From Eubacterium aggregans (lineage in GTDB: Bacteria; Bacillota; Clostridia; Eubacteriales; Eubacteriaceae): a DNA stretch of 64,000 nt. Position numbers and translations under genes: made by a program. Positions 1 through 7,303 of this stretch are shown here, one piece after another. Below the pieces are notes generated by a model. The model searched no databases. It worked only from the letters and a program-made list of their open reading frames with translations, and was not told where the DNA came from. Location of the stretch: positions 111,928-175,927 of the forward strand of contig NZ_FNRK01000004.1 of NCBI RefSeq assembly GCF_900107815.1, read 5' to 3'. Position 1 is the first letter of the stretch. The number at the start of each line of letters is the position of its first letter.

Positions 1-306
1 TTTGCCGGAGGGTTTTTGGGGTATAATGCCCGAGAAGGGTGGAATGTTTTCTGTGGGGATCGAAAAAACCACAAGAGTCCAAATTCTGCCCATCCGGAAT
101 CGGTGATTGCTGGATTACTGGGCATCCAGCTGGGAGGAGACAATGTCTATTTTGGTCAAGTCCTCAAAAAGCCGACCATCGGAAGGGGTAATAACGCCCT
201 GACTGCCGACGATATTATAGAGACAACCGCCATTGCTAAGGGTTCAGAAATCGTCATGATGGTGGTTATTTGCTTGGCGTTCTTGGTAATTTATTCTTTA
301 GGGTGA
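1..306 (+). CDS. cbiB: Adenosylcobinamide-phosphate synthase CbiB/CobD type, C-terminal part
   Basis: The reading frame is open from the first base, so the gene begins outside the window and only about 101 C-terminal residues are present. They carry the family signature of the CbiB membrane enzyme: a DRKNHKSPNSAHPES segment, then IQLGGDNVYFG and KPTIG, ending in a hydrophobic stretch (MMVVICLAFLVIYSLG) that fits the last membrane segment. CbiB joins adenosylcobyric acid to aminopropanol (phosphate) in late corrinoid assembly. The next two genes, cobD and cobU, belong to the same branch and follow at once, which supports the call and an operon. Confidence 0.93.
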   Translation, partial: FAGGFLGYNAREGWNVFCGDRKNHKSPNSAHPESVIAGLLGIQLGGDNVYFGQVLKKPTIGRGNNALTADDIIETTAIAKGSEIVMMVVICLAFLVIYSLG

Positions 307-325
307 TCGGGATAGGAGATGGAGT

Positions 326-1378
326 ATGAATGTTCATGGTGGGTATCACGGCGGCAATGCGAAAATGTTGGATTTCAGCGTCAACATCAATCCCTTGGGG
401 ATGCCACCGCGCTTGAAATACGATTTAATCGCAGCAATGGATGATTTAGGACGATATCCGGAAATCGCCGGTGCCAGTCAACGGGATCGTTTGGCGGGCC
501 ACCTGGGGGTTTACCCCGGCCAGGTCATCCTTGGCAATGGAGCCATTGAGCTGATTTACCTTTTTGCCCGCAGTCTGTGCCGTTCGGACAGTAAGGCCCT
601 GATTGTATCCCCCACCTTCAATGAATATCGCCGGGCCCTGACCATGAATGGCTGGGAAGGGGTAACAGAATGGGTGGCCGGTGCCGATGTGGATTTCCGC
701 ATTGATCCCGGTGCGTTGGCCAGAGCTATTGCGGAGGAGCAGCCCAACGCCGTCTTCATCTGCAACCCCAATAATCCAACGGGGATGGCTTATTCCTGTG
801 ATTATCTCAGGGATCTGATGGATGAGTGTGACCCCGGGATTCTATGGTTCATCGATGAATCTTTCATCGATTTTTCCACCAAGGAATCCAGTCTGACCCT
901 GGTGGCCGATGAAGGCCGCCCGGTGATCCTCCTCCGGTCCATGACCAAATTTTTTGGGATTCCAGGCCTGCGTATTGGTTATGCCGTCGGGCATGAGGCC
1001 ATCATCCATGCCATGGAACGCTACAAGGAACCCTGGAGCATTAATTCCCTGGCCTTAGAGGCTGTGGATACGGTGTTTCGGGACACGCGCTATATGGAAA
1101 CCACCAAGAACTACATCAGGAAGGAACGCCACCGGGTGTATGTGGCCCTTTCCAAGTTGAACAACTTAAAGGTGTATCAAAGTGCGGCGGATTTCCACCT
1201 GTGCCGGCTGAAATGTGGGACAGCGGCAGCCCTCAATGAGGGGCTGAACACCCGGAATATCAATATCAGAACCTGTGAGGATTTCACAGGCCTGGGATCG
1301 GACTACTTCCGGATCGCCGTAAAAAAAGCAGAGGACAACGATGCGCTTATGACAGCACTAACTGAAATTGTGGGGTAA
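326..1378 (+). CDS. cobD: Threonine-phosphate decarboxylase (class II aminotransferase fold)
   Basis: The 350-residue PLP enzyme has the fold-type I pattern: NPNNPTG (residues 147-153), the pyridine-binding aspartate in FIDES (D178) and the Schiff-base lysine in SMTKFFGIPGLR (K208). Histidinol-phosphate aminotransferase shares this pattern, but the position between cbiB and cobU points to the corrinoid role, making aminopropanol phosphate from threonine phosphate. The ATG follows a GGAGATGGAGT ribosome site 19 bp after cbiB. Function is inferred from family plus context; HisC is the only serious alternative. Confidence 0.9.
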   Translation: MNVHGGYHGGNAKMLDFSVNINPLGMPPRLKYDLIAAMDDLGRYPEIAGASQRDRLAGHLGVYPGQVILGNGAIELIYLFARSLCRSDSKALIVSPTFNEYRRALTMNGWEGVTEWVAGADVDFRIDPGALARAIAEEQPNAVFICNPNNPTGMAYSCDYLRDLMDECDPGILWFIDESFIDFSTKESSLTLVADEGRPVILLRSMTKFFGIPGLRIGYAVGHEAIIHAMERYKEPWSINSLALEAVDTVFRDTRYMETTKNYIRKERHRVYVALSKLNNLKVYQSAADFHLCRLKCGTAAALNEGLNTRNINIRTCEDFTGLGSDYFRIAVKKAEDNDALMTALTEIVG

Positions 1379-1380
1379 AT

Positions 1381-1941
1381 ATGGGAAAATTAACCTTTAT
1401 CACCGGGGGAGCCCGGAGTGGAAAAAGCTCCTTCGGAGAAAAGCTGGCCAAGGAACACGGCGGGGCAGTGACCTATATTGCCACCGCCGTTCCCTTTGAC
1501 GATGGGATGAAGGACCGGATTGCCCATCACAGGCAGCAGCGTCCAGCAGAGTGGCCCACCATTGAGCAGTACCGGGATTTTGAAAACCTGGGGGATATGG
1601 AAGCCTTTCAATCGGCGGAAGTCATCCTTCTGGATTGTCTGACGGTGCTCATTACCAATAATATGATGGACTTCAATGTGGATTACGACACCATTTCTAT
1701 GGATGAATTTTCTGCCATTGAAAAGGCCATCCAAGAGCAGGTCATGACGGTGGTGGATATTTGTGTGGCCAGCGATAAGGAAACCATTATCGTGGCCAAC
1801 GAGGTGGGCCTTGGCCTGGTGCCAGCCTACCGCATGGGCAATTTCTTTCGGGATATTGCCGGACGGGTGAACCAAATGGTTGCGGCTAAAGCGGATGCCG
1901 TTTATTTTACCGTTTCGGGAATCCCCATGAAAATCAAGTGA
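1381..1941 (+). CDS. cobU: Adenosylcobinamide kinase / adenosylcobinamide-phosphate guanylyltransferase
   Basis: This 186-residue protein starts with the P-loop GGARSGKS (residues 9-16), then TYIATA and a HHRQQRP segment around H49/H50, the region that holds the guanylylated histidine in CobU. It ends with VANEVGLGLVP and a GRVNQ segment typical of the family. CobU phosphorylates adenosylcobinamide and then transfers GMP to it, activating the ring for attachment of the lower ligand. The start lies 2 bp after the cobD stop, so the genes are translationally coupled. CobS and CobC are not in the window. Confidence 0.95.
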   Translation: MGKLTFITGGARSGKSSFGEKLAKEHGGAVTYIATAVPFDDGMKDRIAHHRQQRPAEWPTIEQYRDFENLGDMEAFQSAEVILLDCLTVLITNNMMDFNVDYDTISMDEFSAIEKAIQEQVMTVVDICVASDKETIIVANEVGLGLVPAYRMGNFFRDIAGRVNQMVAAKADAVYFTVSGIPMKIK

Positions 1942-1965
1942 TTACAAAAGAGATAGGAGAGTGAC

Positions 1966-2472
1966 ATGAGTTTATTTGAACAATGGAAACAGGAAATAGA
2001 AGCACATTCCGAGGATCAGCAGGACCAGGAAGCATTCTGGAAGGCATTTTGTCAGAAGGAACAGGGCATTTATGAAGATCTTTTAGGAAAGAAAGAGGCC
2101 GCCATCACCGGAACGGTTGCCGGATTTGCAGAGCAGTACCGCATGACTGAAGCTGAAATCATGGGATTCTTAGACGGCATCAGCACAAGCCTGTCCACCG
2201 AAGCCCCGGTACTGGACGACATGACCCCAGAGTCAACGTTTAGCTTTACCATTGATTTTGAAAAATTATTCTGGAATATGCTGGCTGTTCCGGCAGAATG
2301 GCTCTTTACCCTTCCCCAATGGGATGGTATCCTGTCCCAGGAAAAAAGGGACGAGATTTTCAAAGACTTTAGAAAGCGCAACACTGTGGTCAATGACGGC
2401 CCCAAGGTGGGTCGAAATGATCCCTGCCCCTGTGGGAGTGGGAAAAAATATAAAAAATGCTGCGGCCGATAG
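1966..2472 (+). CDS. SEC-C motif protein
   Basis: A 168-residue soluble, acidic protein whose last 20 residues form a textbook SEC-C zinc-binding motif: [18 protein letters not shown] (CxCx8CC). The first 145 residues are helical and hydrophilic, with no enzyme motif I can name. SEC-C modules occur at the end of SecA and in many stand-alone proteins, where they bind zinc and often contact ribosomes or partner proteins. It sits 24 bp after cobU behind AGATAGGAG and ends at a strong terminator, so it may be co-transcribed with the corrinoid genes. I see no functional link to them. Confidence 0.85.
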   Translation: MSLFEQWKQEIEAHSEDQQDQEAFWKAFCQKEQGIYEDLLGKKEAAITGTVAGFAEQYRMTEAEIMGFLDGISTSLSTEAPVLDDMTPESTFSFTIDFEKLFWNMLAVPAEWLFTLPQWDGILSQEKRDEIFKDFRKRNTVVNDGPKVGRNDPCPCGSGKKYKKCCGR

Positions 2473-2478
2473 GCTGTT

Positions 2479-2524
2479 AAAAACGCCGTTACCCATGGAG
2501 TCAATCCGGGGTAACGGCGTTTTT
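2479..2524. terminator. Bidirectional rho-independent terminator
   Basis: A perfect 16-bp stem (AAAAACGCCGTTACCC pairing with GGGTAACGGCGTTTTT) encloses a 14-nt loop. The A-run on the left and T-run on the right let it stop both the cobU/SEC-C transcript and the convergent methyltransferase transcript. Confidence 0.93.
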
Positions 2525-2541
2525 AGTGGGGGATGAGTCCG

Positions 2542-3585
2542 TTAATTCGAATACTTGCCGTAGGTTTTGGCTTCCTCCACCATCACCTTGGCCAAATGGA
2601 AATCCAGGGCGGCGGGGTACTCGCATCCAGTGGCCAGCATAAAGCCGCCATCCTTCTTATAGGCATCAATCTGCTCGCGACAGACCGTGCGGACCTCTTC
2701 CTCGGTGGCCGCATAAATGAAGCCGGGCTCCACATGGCCCATAATGGTAATCGCCTTGCCATATTTTTCCTTAAGCTCCGCCATGGTGGCACAATCCGGG
2801 GGGAGGTGCTGGAGGGAAATCAAGACGGGATGCATCCGTTCAATCTGCTCCTTAATGTAAATGCCGTTGCCGCAATTGTGAAGCATGACCATGCCGCCGT
2901 GATCTCGGACAGCGTTGCAGATATCCACCATATAAACCCCTTCAAATTCATCCCACATCTTGGGGCTCATAATGGACTTTGAGGCAAAGAGGGTGTCGAA
3001 CATAATGGCGTGGCACCCCACCTCCAATAGGGCGATGGCTAACTCTGTAATGGTGTCGGCAATATTTTTAAGGGCGATTTTCAGCTTATCCGGACACATC
3101 ATCAAATCCATATACAGATTGTCCTGGCCCCGCATCATCCCCAGGATCCCCAGGGGTCCAAAGACAAAGCCGACAATGGGCTTCTCCTGTCCCTTTCCCT
3201 CATAGAGCAGCCGGGCCAGCTCGATGTGCTCTTTCATCCGAGGGGTTTCCCTGGGATTGAGGACGCCGATTTTGGCATAATCCTCCTCCGATTGAATCAA
3301 ACAATTGTCGTAATTGGGATGGGCGGCGGCATCTTTGCTGTATTCCAGCTCCTGTCCCCAGTCCGCAGCCTCCACCGAGAGATCCACCAAGGTACTGATA
3401 CAGTCACAGCCCACCTCATCAGTGGCCTTGAGGATGGCCTCTGCACACTTGGGCACATCCTTGGTCCATTCTTCGTAAGAAATCCCCAGGGCCTTCCGGG
3501 AGACACTGTTAATGAGTGGATAAACTGGGATACGGTCAGCCTCCTTATGCTGCAATGCCAAAGTGACACGTTCCATTGAATTCAT
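2542..3585 (-). CDS. Uroporphyrinogen decarboxylase-fold corrinoid methyltransferase (MtaA/CmuA-like)
   Basis: A 347-residue member of the URO-D superfamily. It carries the zinc ligands of the MtaA/MtbA/CmuA branch: H236 and C238 in LHNCGN, and C321 in LATGCEYP. True HemE lacks this His-X-Cys...Cys set. In methylotrophic archaea and acetogens these enzymes move methyl groups between a corrinoid protein and coenzyme M or tetrahydrofolate. The substrate here is unknown. The gene is monocistronic, starts behind AAGGAGGAATATT and has no corrinoid protein or MtaB/MttB partner beside it, though corrinoid synthesis genes lie just across the terminator. Confidence 0.83.
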   Translation of the reverse strand: MNSMERVTLALQHKEADRIPVYPLINSVSRKALGISYEEWTKDVPKCAEAILKATDEVGCDCISTLVDLSVEAADWGQELEYSKDAAAHPNYDNCLIQSEEDYAKIGVLNPRETPRMKEHIELARLLYEGKGQEKPIVGFVFGPLGILGMMRGQDNLYMDLMMCPDKLKIALKNIADTITELAIALLEVGCHAIMFDTLFASKSIMSPKMWDEFEGVYMVDICNAVRDHGGMVMLHNCGNGIYIKEQIERMHPVLISLQHLPPDCATMAELKEKYGKAITIMGHVEPGFIYAATEEEVRTVCREQIDAYKKDGGFMLATGCEYPAALDFHLAKVMVEEAKTYGKYSN

Positions 3586-3945
3586 AATATTCCTCCTTGT
3601 TCTGCTTTCTTTTTTAAAAGAAAGTGAAAATCATCGTTACCCCTAGGATACCGGAAATGACAACAAAGGTATGGAAAAAAGAAAGATATTTTTGGTAAAT
3701 TCTCATGGAGTTGATGGGATGATGGGAAAGAGAGGGATGAAATGGAGTAAAAGGACGAAGAAAGTATAAGAATATATGGTTTTTGTAAAATGATTGACAC
3801 GCTCAAAGAAGTGTTAACACGGGCGAAGCCCCCAGTAGTAACGAGACTGGGGGCTTGTTTTTTTAAAGTAATCAGCTGAAGGATTGGTGAGGATGACTAC
3901 CAGCTACCGCCGCTATATCGCTGTTTTCCTGGTCTTGGGGCACGC
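3586..3945. other. Left intergenic flank of the prophage
   Basis: No gene is supported here. The segment holds the promoter side of the methyltransferase gene, a plus-strand terminator near 3845 and about 80 bp leading into attL. Short reading frames exist but lack ribosome sites and homologous-looking sequence. Confidence 0.5.
3826..3865 (+). terminator. Rho-independent terminator next to attL
   Basis: An 11-bp stem, AAGCCCCCAGT with ACTGGGGGCTT, is followed by GTTTTTTT on the plus strand only. No plus-strand gene lies just upstream, so it may end an unannotated short transcript, for example one starting near TTGACA at 3794, or be left over from a displaced host gene. Confidence 0.7.
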
Positions 3946-3965
3946 TGTGTGTTTTTTGTAGGTTA
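3946..3965 (+). repeat. attL core
   Basis: TGTGTGTTTTTTGTAGGTTA occurs here and, identically, at 43567-43586. The integrase stop codon begins 3 bp beyond it. The repeat is not in a tRNA gene; the target was intergenic DNA downstream of the DUF2207 gene. Confidence 0.9.
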
Positions 3966-3968
3966 GTG

Positions 3969-5021
3969 CTATATTGTTATCTTCTCAATTTCCGCCTTCA
4001 GGCTTTCAATTGTACGATGCGTGTATACTTTTTCCGTGATGTCATTGACCTCATGGCCAACGATTCGCTTGAGTAGATACTCGTTTAGCTCGCACTCCTT
4101 CGCAAGGGTGATGAAAGTGTGTCGAGTATCATGGGGCTTATGGTTCATATTGAAACGCTTCATGATTTTATTCCAGCGCTTTCGATAGGCCTCGTAGTCC
4201 ATCGGGGCTCCATCCTCACGATAGAATAAGAACTCTTTTTCAGGGTCATAAATATCCTGGATAATCGGAATGATCTTAGAATGGATCGGCACGATACGGT
4301 TGATGCCGGAAGCGGTTTTGATGCCGCCCTGCATCGTACCGGCATCAAGATTGATTTTATCCGTCCTGAGCTGTGCAAGCTCCCCGGGGCGCCATCCAGA
4401 GTATAGAGCAACGGCAATCATGTTCATGTATGGAAAATCCAGGTTGTCAAATACAATGGCGCGCTCGCTTTCAGAAAACGGAATTCTGATAATTTTTGGC
4501 TCAGCCTTTCCAACGGAGTCCACCAGGGCGGCATAATCCTTTGTGGCAATCTCGTGCTTTAGAGCATACCGATACAGATGATTGTATAATGATTTAATGC
4601 GTCCCTTCATGTGCAGGCTTGCATCCTCGCCTTTTTTATTTTTGGCTGTTTTAATGACATCCTCCAGGATATCGACTTTGAGGGATGCGAAAGGTAGGTT
4701 ATAGAGTCTCTCACAACAATAATAAGCACTGTCCCAGCTCCGAAGCGTGTTGGGGCTTGATTTTTCCAGCAAGTTATCTTTCCATTTCTCAAAGACTTGA
4801 GCAAAGGTGAGGGCCCCGGCTGTCGTTTCATATGGATTCTCATTGTACAGGGCCAAGGCTTCAATAGCCTCTTTTTTGGTACGGTAGTAGCCGACATACT
4901 TATATTTCCGGGTAACGCTCTTATCTTTAATTTCTCTTCCAATAAAAACTCTGGCCGCCCACGGCTTATGGCGCTTGCCAGACAGCCGGTAAACACTGCC
5001 AAAGCCATTCGGTAATCTCAT
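3969..5021 (-). CDS. int: Tyrosine-recombinase integrase
   Basis: A 350-residue phage integrase. The N-terminal part is the Arm/AP2-like DNA-binding region (GFGSVYRLSGKRHKPWAARV), followed by a core-binding SAM-like helical domain (about residues 72-160) and the catalytic domain. Catalytic residues are visible: R211 in SGWRPGEL, H297 and R300 in HDTRHTF, H323 in VGHE and the nucleophile Y333 in KVYTH. It catalyses recombination between attP and attB, and with an excisionase the reverse. It is transcribed toward attL from the promoter at 5049-5077, behind TGGAGGTACAATAA. Confidence 0.96.
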   Translation of the reverse strand: MRLPNGFGSVYRLSGKRHKPWAARVFIGREIKDKSVTRKYKYVGYYRTKKEAIEALALYNENPYETTAGALTFAQVFEKWKDNLLEKSSPNTLRSWDSAYYCCERLYNLPFASLKVDILEDVIKTAKNKKGEDASLHMKGRIKSLYNHLYRYALKHEIATKDYAALVDSVGKAEPKIIRIPFSESERAIVFDNLDFPYMNMIAVALYSGWRPGELAQLRTDKINLDAGTMQGGIKTASGINRIVPIHSKIIPIIQDIYDPEKEFLFYREDGAPMDYEAYRKRWNKIMKRFNMNHKPHDTRHTFITLAKECELNEYLLKRIVGHEVNDITEKVYTHRTIESLKAEIEKITI

Positions 5022-5048
5022 TTATTGTACCTCCAATGATTAATTTTG

Positions 5049-5077
5049 GGTATAAAAATCCCCGGAGTTGTTGTAAA
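5049..5077 (-). promoter_or_regulatory. Integrase promoter
   Basis: On the minus strand, TTTACA (5077-5072), a 17-bp spacer and TATACC (5054-5049) precede the integrase start. The -35 box overlaps the -35 box of the oppositely directed promoter at 5071-5099. Confidence 0.6.
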
Positions 5078-5099
5078 AACCCGGGCTGGATGGTACAAT
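5071..5099 (+). promoter_or_regulatory. Rightward promoter of a candidate small RNA
   Basis: TTGTAA (5071-5076), exactly 17 bp, then TACAAT (5094-5099): a near-consensus vegetative promoter with no protein gene behind it on this strand, only an RNA-like segment ending in a terminator. Confidence 0.6.
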
Positions 5100-5105
5100 T
5101 ATCTT

Positions 5106-5182
5106 GATTGGAGACATGTTGTAGCCATCCGGCTCGGTATGTCAAGCCGCTTTCCCATTGCAGTGGGAGAGCGGCGTTTTTT
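5106..5182 (+). ncRNA. Candidate prophage small RNA (about 76 nt)
   Basis: The predicted transcript begins about 7 nt after the TACAAT box. It folds into one hairpin (GACAT 5113-5117 with ATGTC 5139-5143, with an inner AGCC/GGCT helix) and then a strong terminator. The terminator stem is GCCGCTTTCCCAT (5146-5158) with GTGGGAGAGCGGC (5163-5175), followed by GTTTTTT. The T-run is on the plus strand only, so it does not serve the leftward hicB or integrase genes. No reading frame with a ribosome site lies inside. A role such as control of int or of host targets is a guess. Confidence 0.5.
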
Positions 5183-5184
5183 AT

Positions 5185-5604
5185 TTACTTCGCAATATGT
5201 AACTTTTCAATCAAAGCTTCCTGCAAAACCTGGGAAAAATTAAGGCGCCTTTCGGTTGCCATGGATTCCAGCCAGGCTGGTAGGGTCAGATTCTTTTTAA
5301 CAGATTGTTTGCCGTGCTTGCGTGAGTAAGCAGCAATGTCCATGACGACATACTGGACGAATCCATCTGTACCGATATCAGGGTCTGGGGTGATTGCCCT
5401 GGCATCGCTGGGGGACGGGACAGGGTTTCCATCTTCGAGTTCAAGCATAATCCAACCACTTGCTGCGTCCTCTGCCATTGCCATGGCGTCGGCCATTGTT
5501 TCCCCCTGGGTCACACAGCCTGGCAGATCAGGGAATTCGACAGTATAGCCTTGTCCGTCTTCCCACGGATAAAACACGGCGGGATAAGCTGATTTATTAG
5601 CCAT
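5185..5604 (-). CDS. hicB: HicB family antitoxin
   Basis: A 139-residue antitoxin. The N-terminal HicB fold contains the hallmark VEFPDLPGCVTQGETMADAM segment (about residues 20-40). The C-terminus (KNLTLPAWLESMATERRLNFSQVLQEAL) looks like a ribbon-helix-helix DNA-binding domain. HicB neutralises HicA and represses its own operon. The gene lies 34 bp downstream of hicA in the order hicA-hicB, and ends next to the small-RNA terminator. Confidence 0.92.
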   Translation of the reverse strand: MANKSAYPAVFYPWEDGQGYTVEFPDLPGCVTQGETMADAMAMAEDAASGWIMLELEDGNPVPSPSDARAITPDPDIGTDGFVQYVVMDIAAYSRKHGKQSVKKNLTLPAWLESMATERRLNFSQVLQEALIEKLHIAK

Positions 5605-5638
5605 TTTTGGCCTCCTTTATATGATGAAGCGGCTGGGG

Positions 5639-5824
5639 CTACTTGAGCCCCGCCTGCTTTCGAATGCTTTTTACCGTTATGGGGTCGATGTCTTTTCCGT
5701 TGTGGTTTGGGATGGTGACTTTTCCCGGTTTTGTGGGATGTTTGAAGTGGTGATGAGAACCAACCGCTCGAACAAAGTACCAACCGCCATCCTCAACCAT
5801 CCGAACCGCTTCACGAAATCTCAT
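5639..5824 (-). CDS. hicA: HicA family mRNA-interferase toxin
   Basis: A 61-residue double-stranded-RNA-binding-like toxin with the family features: FREAVRMVEDGGW at the start, the catalytic histidine region GSHHHFKHP (about residues 23-31), then VTIPNHNGKDIDPITVKSIRKQAG. HicA cleaves mRNA until bound by HicB. Its start follows AAAGGAGGTCAGT, and the operon promoter with two operator repeats lies directly upstream. In a prophage the pair may stabilise the element or act in defence; that is inference. Confidence 0.93.
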   Translation of the reverse strand: MRFREAVRMVEDGGWYFVRAVGSHHHFKHPTKPGKVTIPNHNGKDIDPITVKSIRKQAGLK

Positions 5825-5845
5825 ACTGACCTCCTTTCTAACTAT

Positions 5846-5898
5846 ATTATACGCCTAATACGTATATAAGTCAATGAAAATATACGCATAATACGCAT
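5846..5898 (-). promoter_or_regulatory. hicAB promoter with two operator repeats
   Basis: Minus-strand TTGACT (5874-5869), 17 bp, TATAAT (5851-5846). Two 18-bp direct repeats, TATACGCCTAATACGTAT (5848-5865) and TATACGCATAATACGCAT (5881-5898), match at 16 of 18 positions and are 33 bp apart, about three helical turns. One covers the spacer and edge of the -10 box; the other lies just upstream of the -35 box. This fits HicB autorepression. Confidence 0.7.
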
Positions 5899-5950
5899 GT
5901 TAATATTATCTGTTTACCTCACACTGTCTGGGCGGATAGGGGAGGGGGGC

Positions 5951-6244
5951 TTATTTATCAAGTTTTGAGGAAATTTCATTCAAGAGCCGGATGATTATCC
6001 AGTTCTGCTCCGTAATACTGTTTAAATATGTAAGACTAGCCATGTCTGAGGTGTTGCCTTTTAGTGCGGCTGAAATTGCAGCTAAATTATTTCCTGCTAG
6101 ACCACGCATTGCTTTGATGGACGCATTTCTATATTCCTCGGGCAAGTCGGAAACTTCTCTGTCATTTAACATCTCCTGAATTTGTTTTTCCTGTTCCGCT
6201 TGTTTTGCCAAGAGTTTTTCTTCTTTTTTGTTTCCAAAGGCCAT
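5951..6244 (-). CDS. Small hypothetical lysogeny-operon protein
   Basis: About 97 residues (MAFGNKKEEKLLAKQAEQ...). The ATG at 6244 is chosen because AGAAAGGAAATGTT precedes it; the frame stays open 11 codons further upstream without a ribosome site. The first 30 residues are strongly charged and likely coiled-coil, and the rest is helical and soluble. I recognise no family. It is the last gene of the leftward run that starts with the repressor, so it is probably expressed in the lysogen. Confidence 0.6.
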   Translation of the reverse strand: MAFGNKKEEKLLAKQAEQEKQIQEMLNDREVSDLPEEYRNASIKAMRGLAGNNLAAISAALKGNTSDMASLTYLNSITEQNWIIIRLLNEISSKLDK

Positions 6245-6328
6245 AACATTTCCTTTCTTTTTACGTCGAGTAGACATATTATTAAATCCGGCAATCCGCC
6301 ATTTTTAATCAAATGATTTGCGTCTTTT

Positions 6329-6357
6329 CTGCTTCAACAGGGAAGCAGCGTTTTTTT
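6329..6357 (+). terminator. Plus-strand terminator-like hairpin
   Basis: CTGCTTC (6329-6335) pairs with GAAGCAG (6342-6348), followed by CG and seven Ts. The T-run is on the plus strand, although the neighbouring genes run leftward and the T-run touches the stop of the 6356-7255 gene. Its use is unclear. Confidence 0.5.
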
Positions 6358-7255
6358 ATTCAGACATAGAATTTAGATATGTGATGTTTTCTGGGTTCAA
6401 GAAATCATTATACTTTGTAAGTTCCAATTTAAATTTGTCAATTCTGTTCTTTCGCCCAGTTTCTGTTTTAAGGGTCATTGCATCTGCGTAAACGCGGTCG
6501 AAAAAGCGATTTACTATTTTTGCTTTTTCCTTCAGTAGCGATTCTAAATCACTTGTCGGGTTCGATTCCGTGTAGCTAAGATAGTCTTCAAGAAGTGCGA
6601 GGTATTGCAGGTTATTAATAAGAAGATTAAATCTGTCAAAGAAGACATCAATTTTGGAAGTCTCATTAATGATTTTTACACAATCCTTGGAAATGCGGAT
6701 TCGGTTATCTGCTTGTTCCATTGCCATATTTAATAATTCGTTATAGCTGACGTTCTGTTCAGCTAAATCTGGAATGAGTAACAATTTTAAACCTACTAAT
6801 TGGTCATTGCCCGTGTTTGCGGAGATGGTGCTATTTGCTTTTCGAATGCGAAGTCCTTTCCACAGCAGAAACCCGCCAAGAACTAACCCTACCGCAAACG
6901 GGCCAAAAGATGGAAGAGATCCAAAAGATCCTATGAGTAATAAAACGCCAAAGATTAACCAAGGCACTCCGGTTTTTTTCTTTTCTGGTCTTGTTACTGG
7001 AATTGGTTTTACCGATGCGTATTTTGAGGTGCTTGTTTTGTTTTTAGTACTTCCTGAATTACCAAGGTCTTTATAGCTCACTGTAGTCTTATTGTAAACT
7101 TTGTTGTAAGCTGCCTTTTTAGGATTGTTTACCCACCCCATGCCTTTCTTTCCATAAGCGGGGTTAATCGTTCGTTTTATTGCACGCTTCCCTCTTCCAG
7201 TAGTTCGGGCACTAATCGATTTTTTTATTGATGGTTTACGCATACCAATTTTCAT
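6356..7255 (-). CDS. Hypothetical membrane-anchored protein in the lysogeny operon
   Basis: A 299-residue protein in three parts: a basic N-terminus of about 90 residues rich in Lys, Arg, Ser and Thr; two adjoining hydrophobic segments around residues 95-132 (WLIFGVLLLIGSFGSLP and FGPFAVGLVLGGFLLW) that look like a membrane hairpin; and a helical soluble C-terminal domain of about 150 residues. No catalytic motif is visible. It lies 48 bp downstream of the repressor on the same strand. Membrane proteins co-expressed with a repressor are often superinfection-exclusion or defence factors, but nothing in the sequence proves that here. Confidence 0.6.
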   Translation of the reverse strand: MKIGMRKPSIKKSISARTTGRGKRAIKRTINPAYGKKGMGWVNNPKKAAYNKVYNKTTVSYKDLGNSGSTKNKTSTSKYASVKPIPVTRPEKKKTGVPWLIFGVLLLIGSFGSLPSFGPFAVGLVLGGFLLWKGLRIRKANSTISANTGNDQLVGLKLLLIPDLAEQNVSYNELLNMAMEQADNRIRISKDCVKIINETSKIDVFFDRFNLLINNLQYLALLEDYLSYTESNPTSDLESLLKEKAKIVNRFFDRVYADAMTLKTETGRKNRIDKFKLELTKYNDFLNPENITYLNSMSE

Positions 7256-7303
7256 TTAGAATCTACGCCTTTCTTTTTTACGTCTACAGAAACATTACTG
7301 AAT

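Noticed and set aside
1390..1875. Minus-strand frame (161 codons)
   Set aside because: Shadow of cobU in the opposite strand.
3897..3945. Minus-strand frame just outside attL ending in GGSW, like the C-terminus of the DUF2207 protein across the prophage
   Set aside because: Only four residues match and the upstream residues differ, so a duplicated gene end cannot be claimed.
3930..3970. tRNA gene at the attachment site
   Set aside because: No cloverleaf can be drawn at attL or attR, and the core TGTGTGTTTTTTGTAGGTTA is not a tRNA 3' end.
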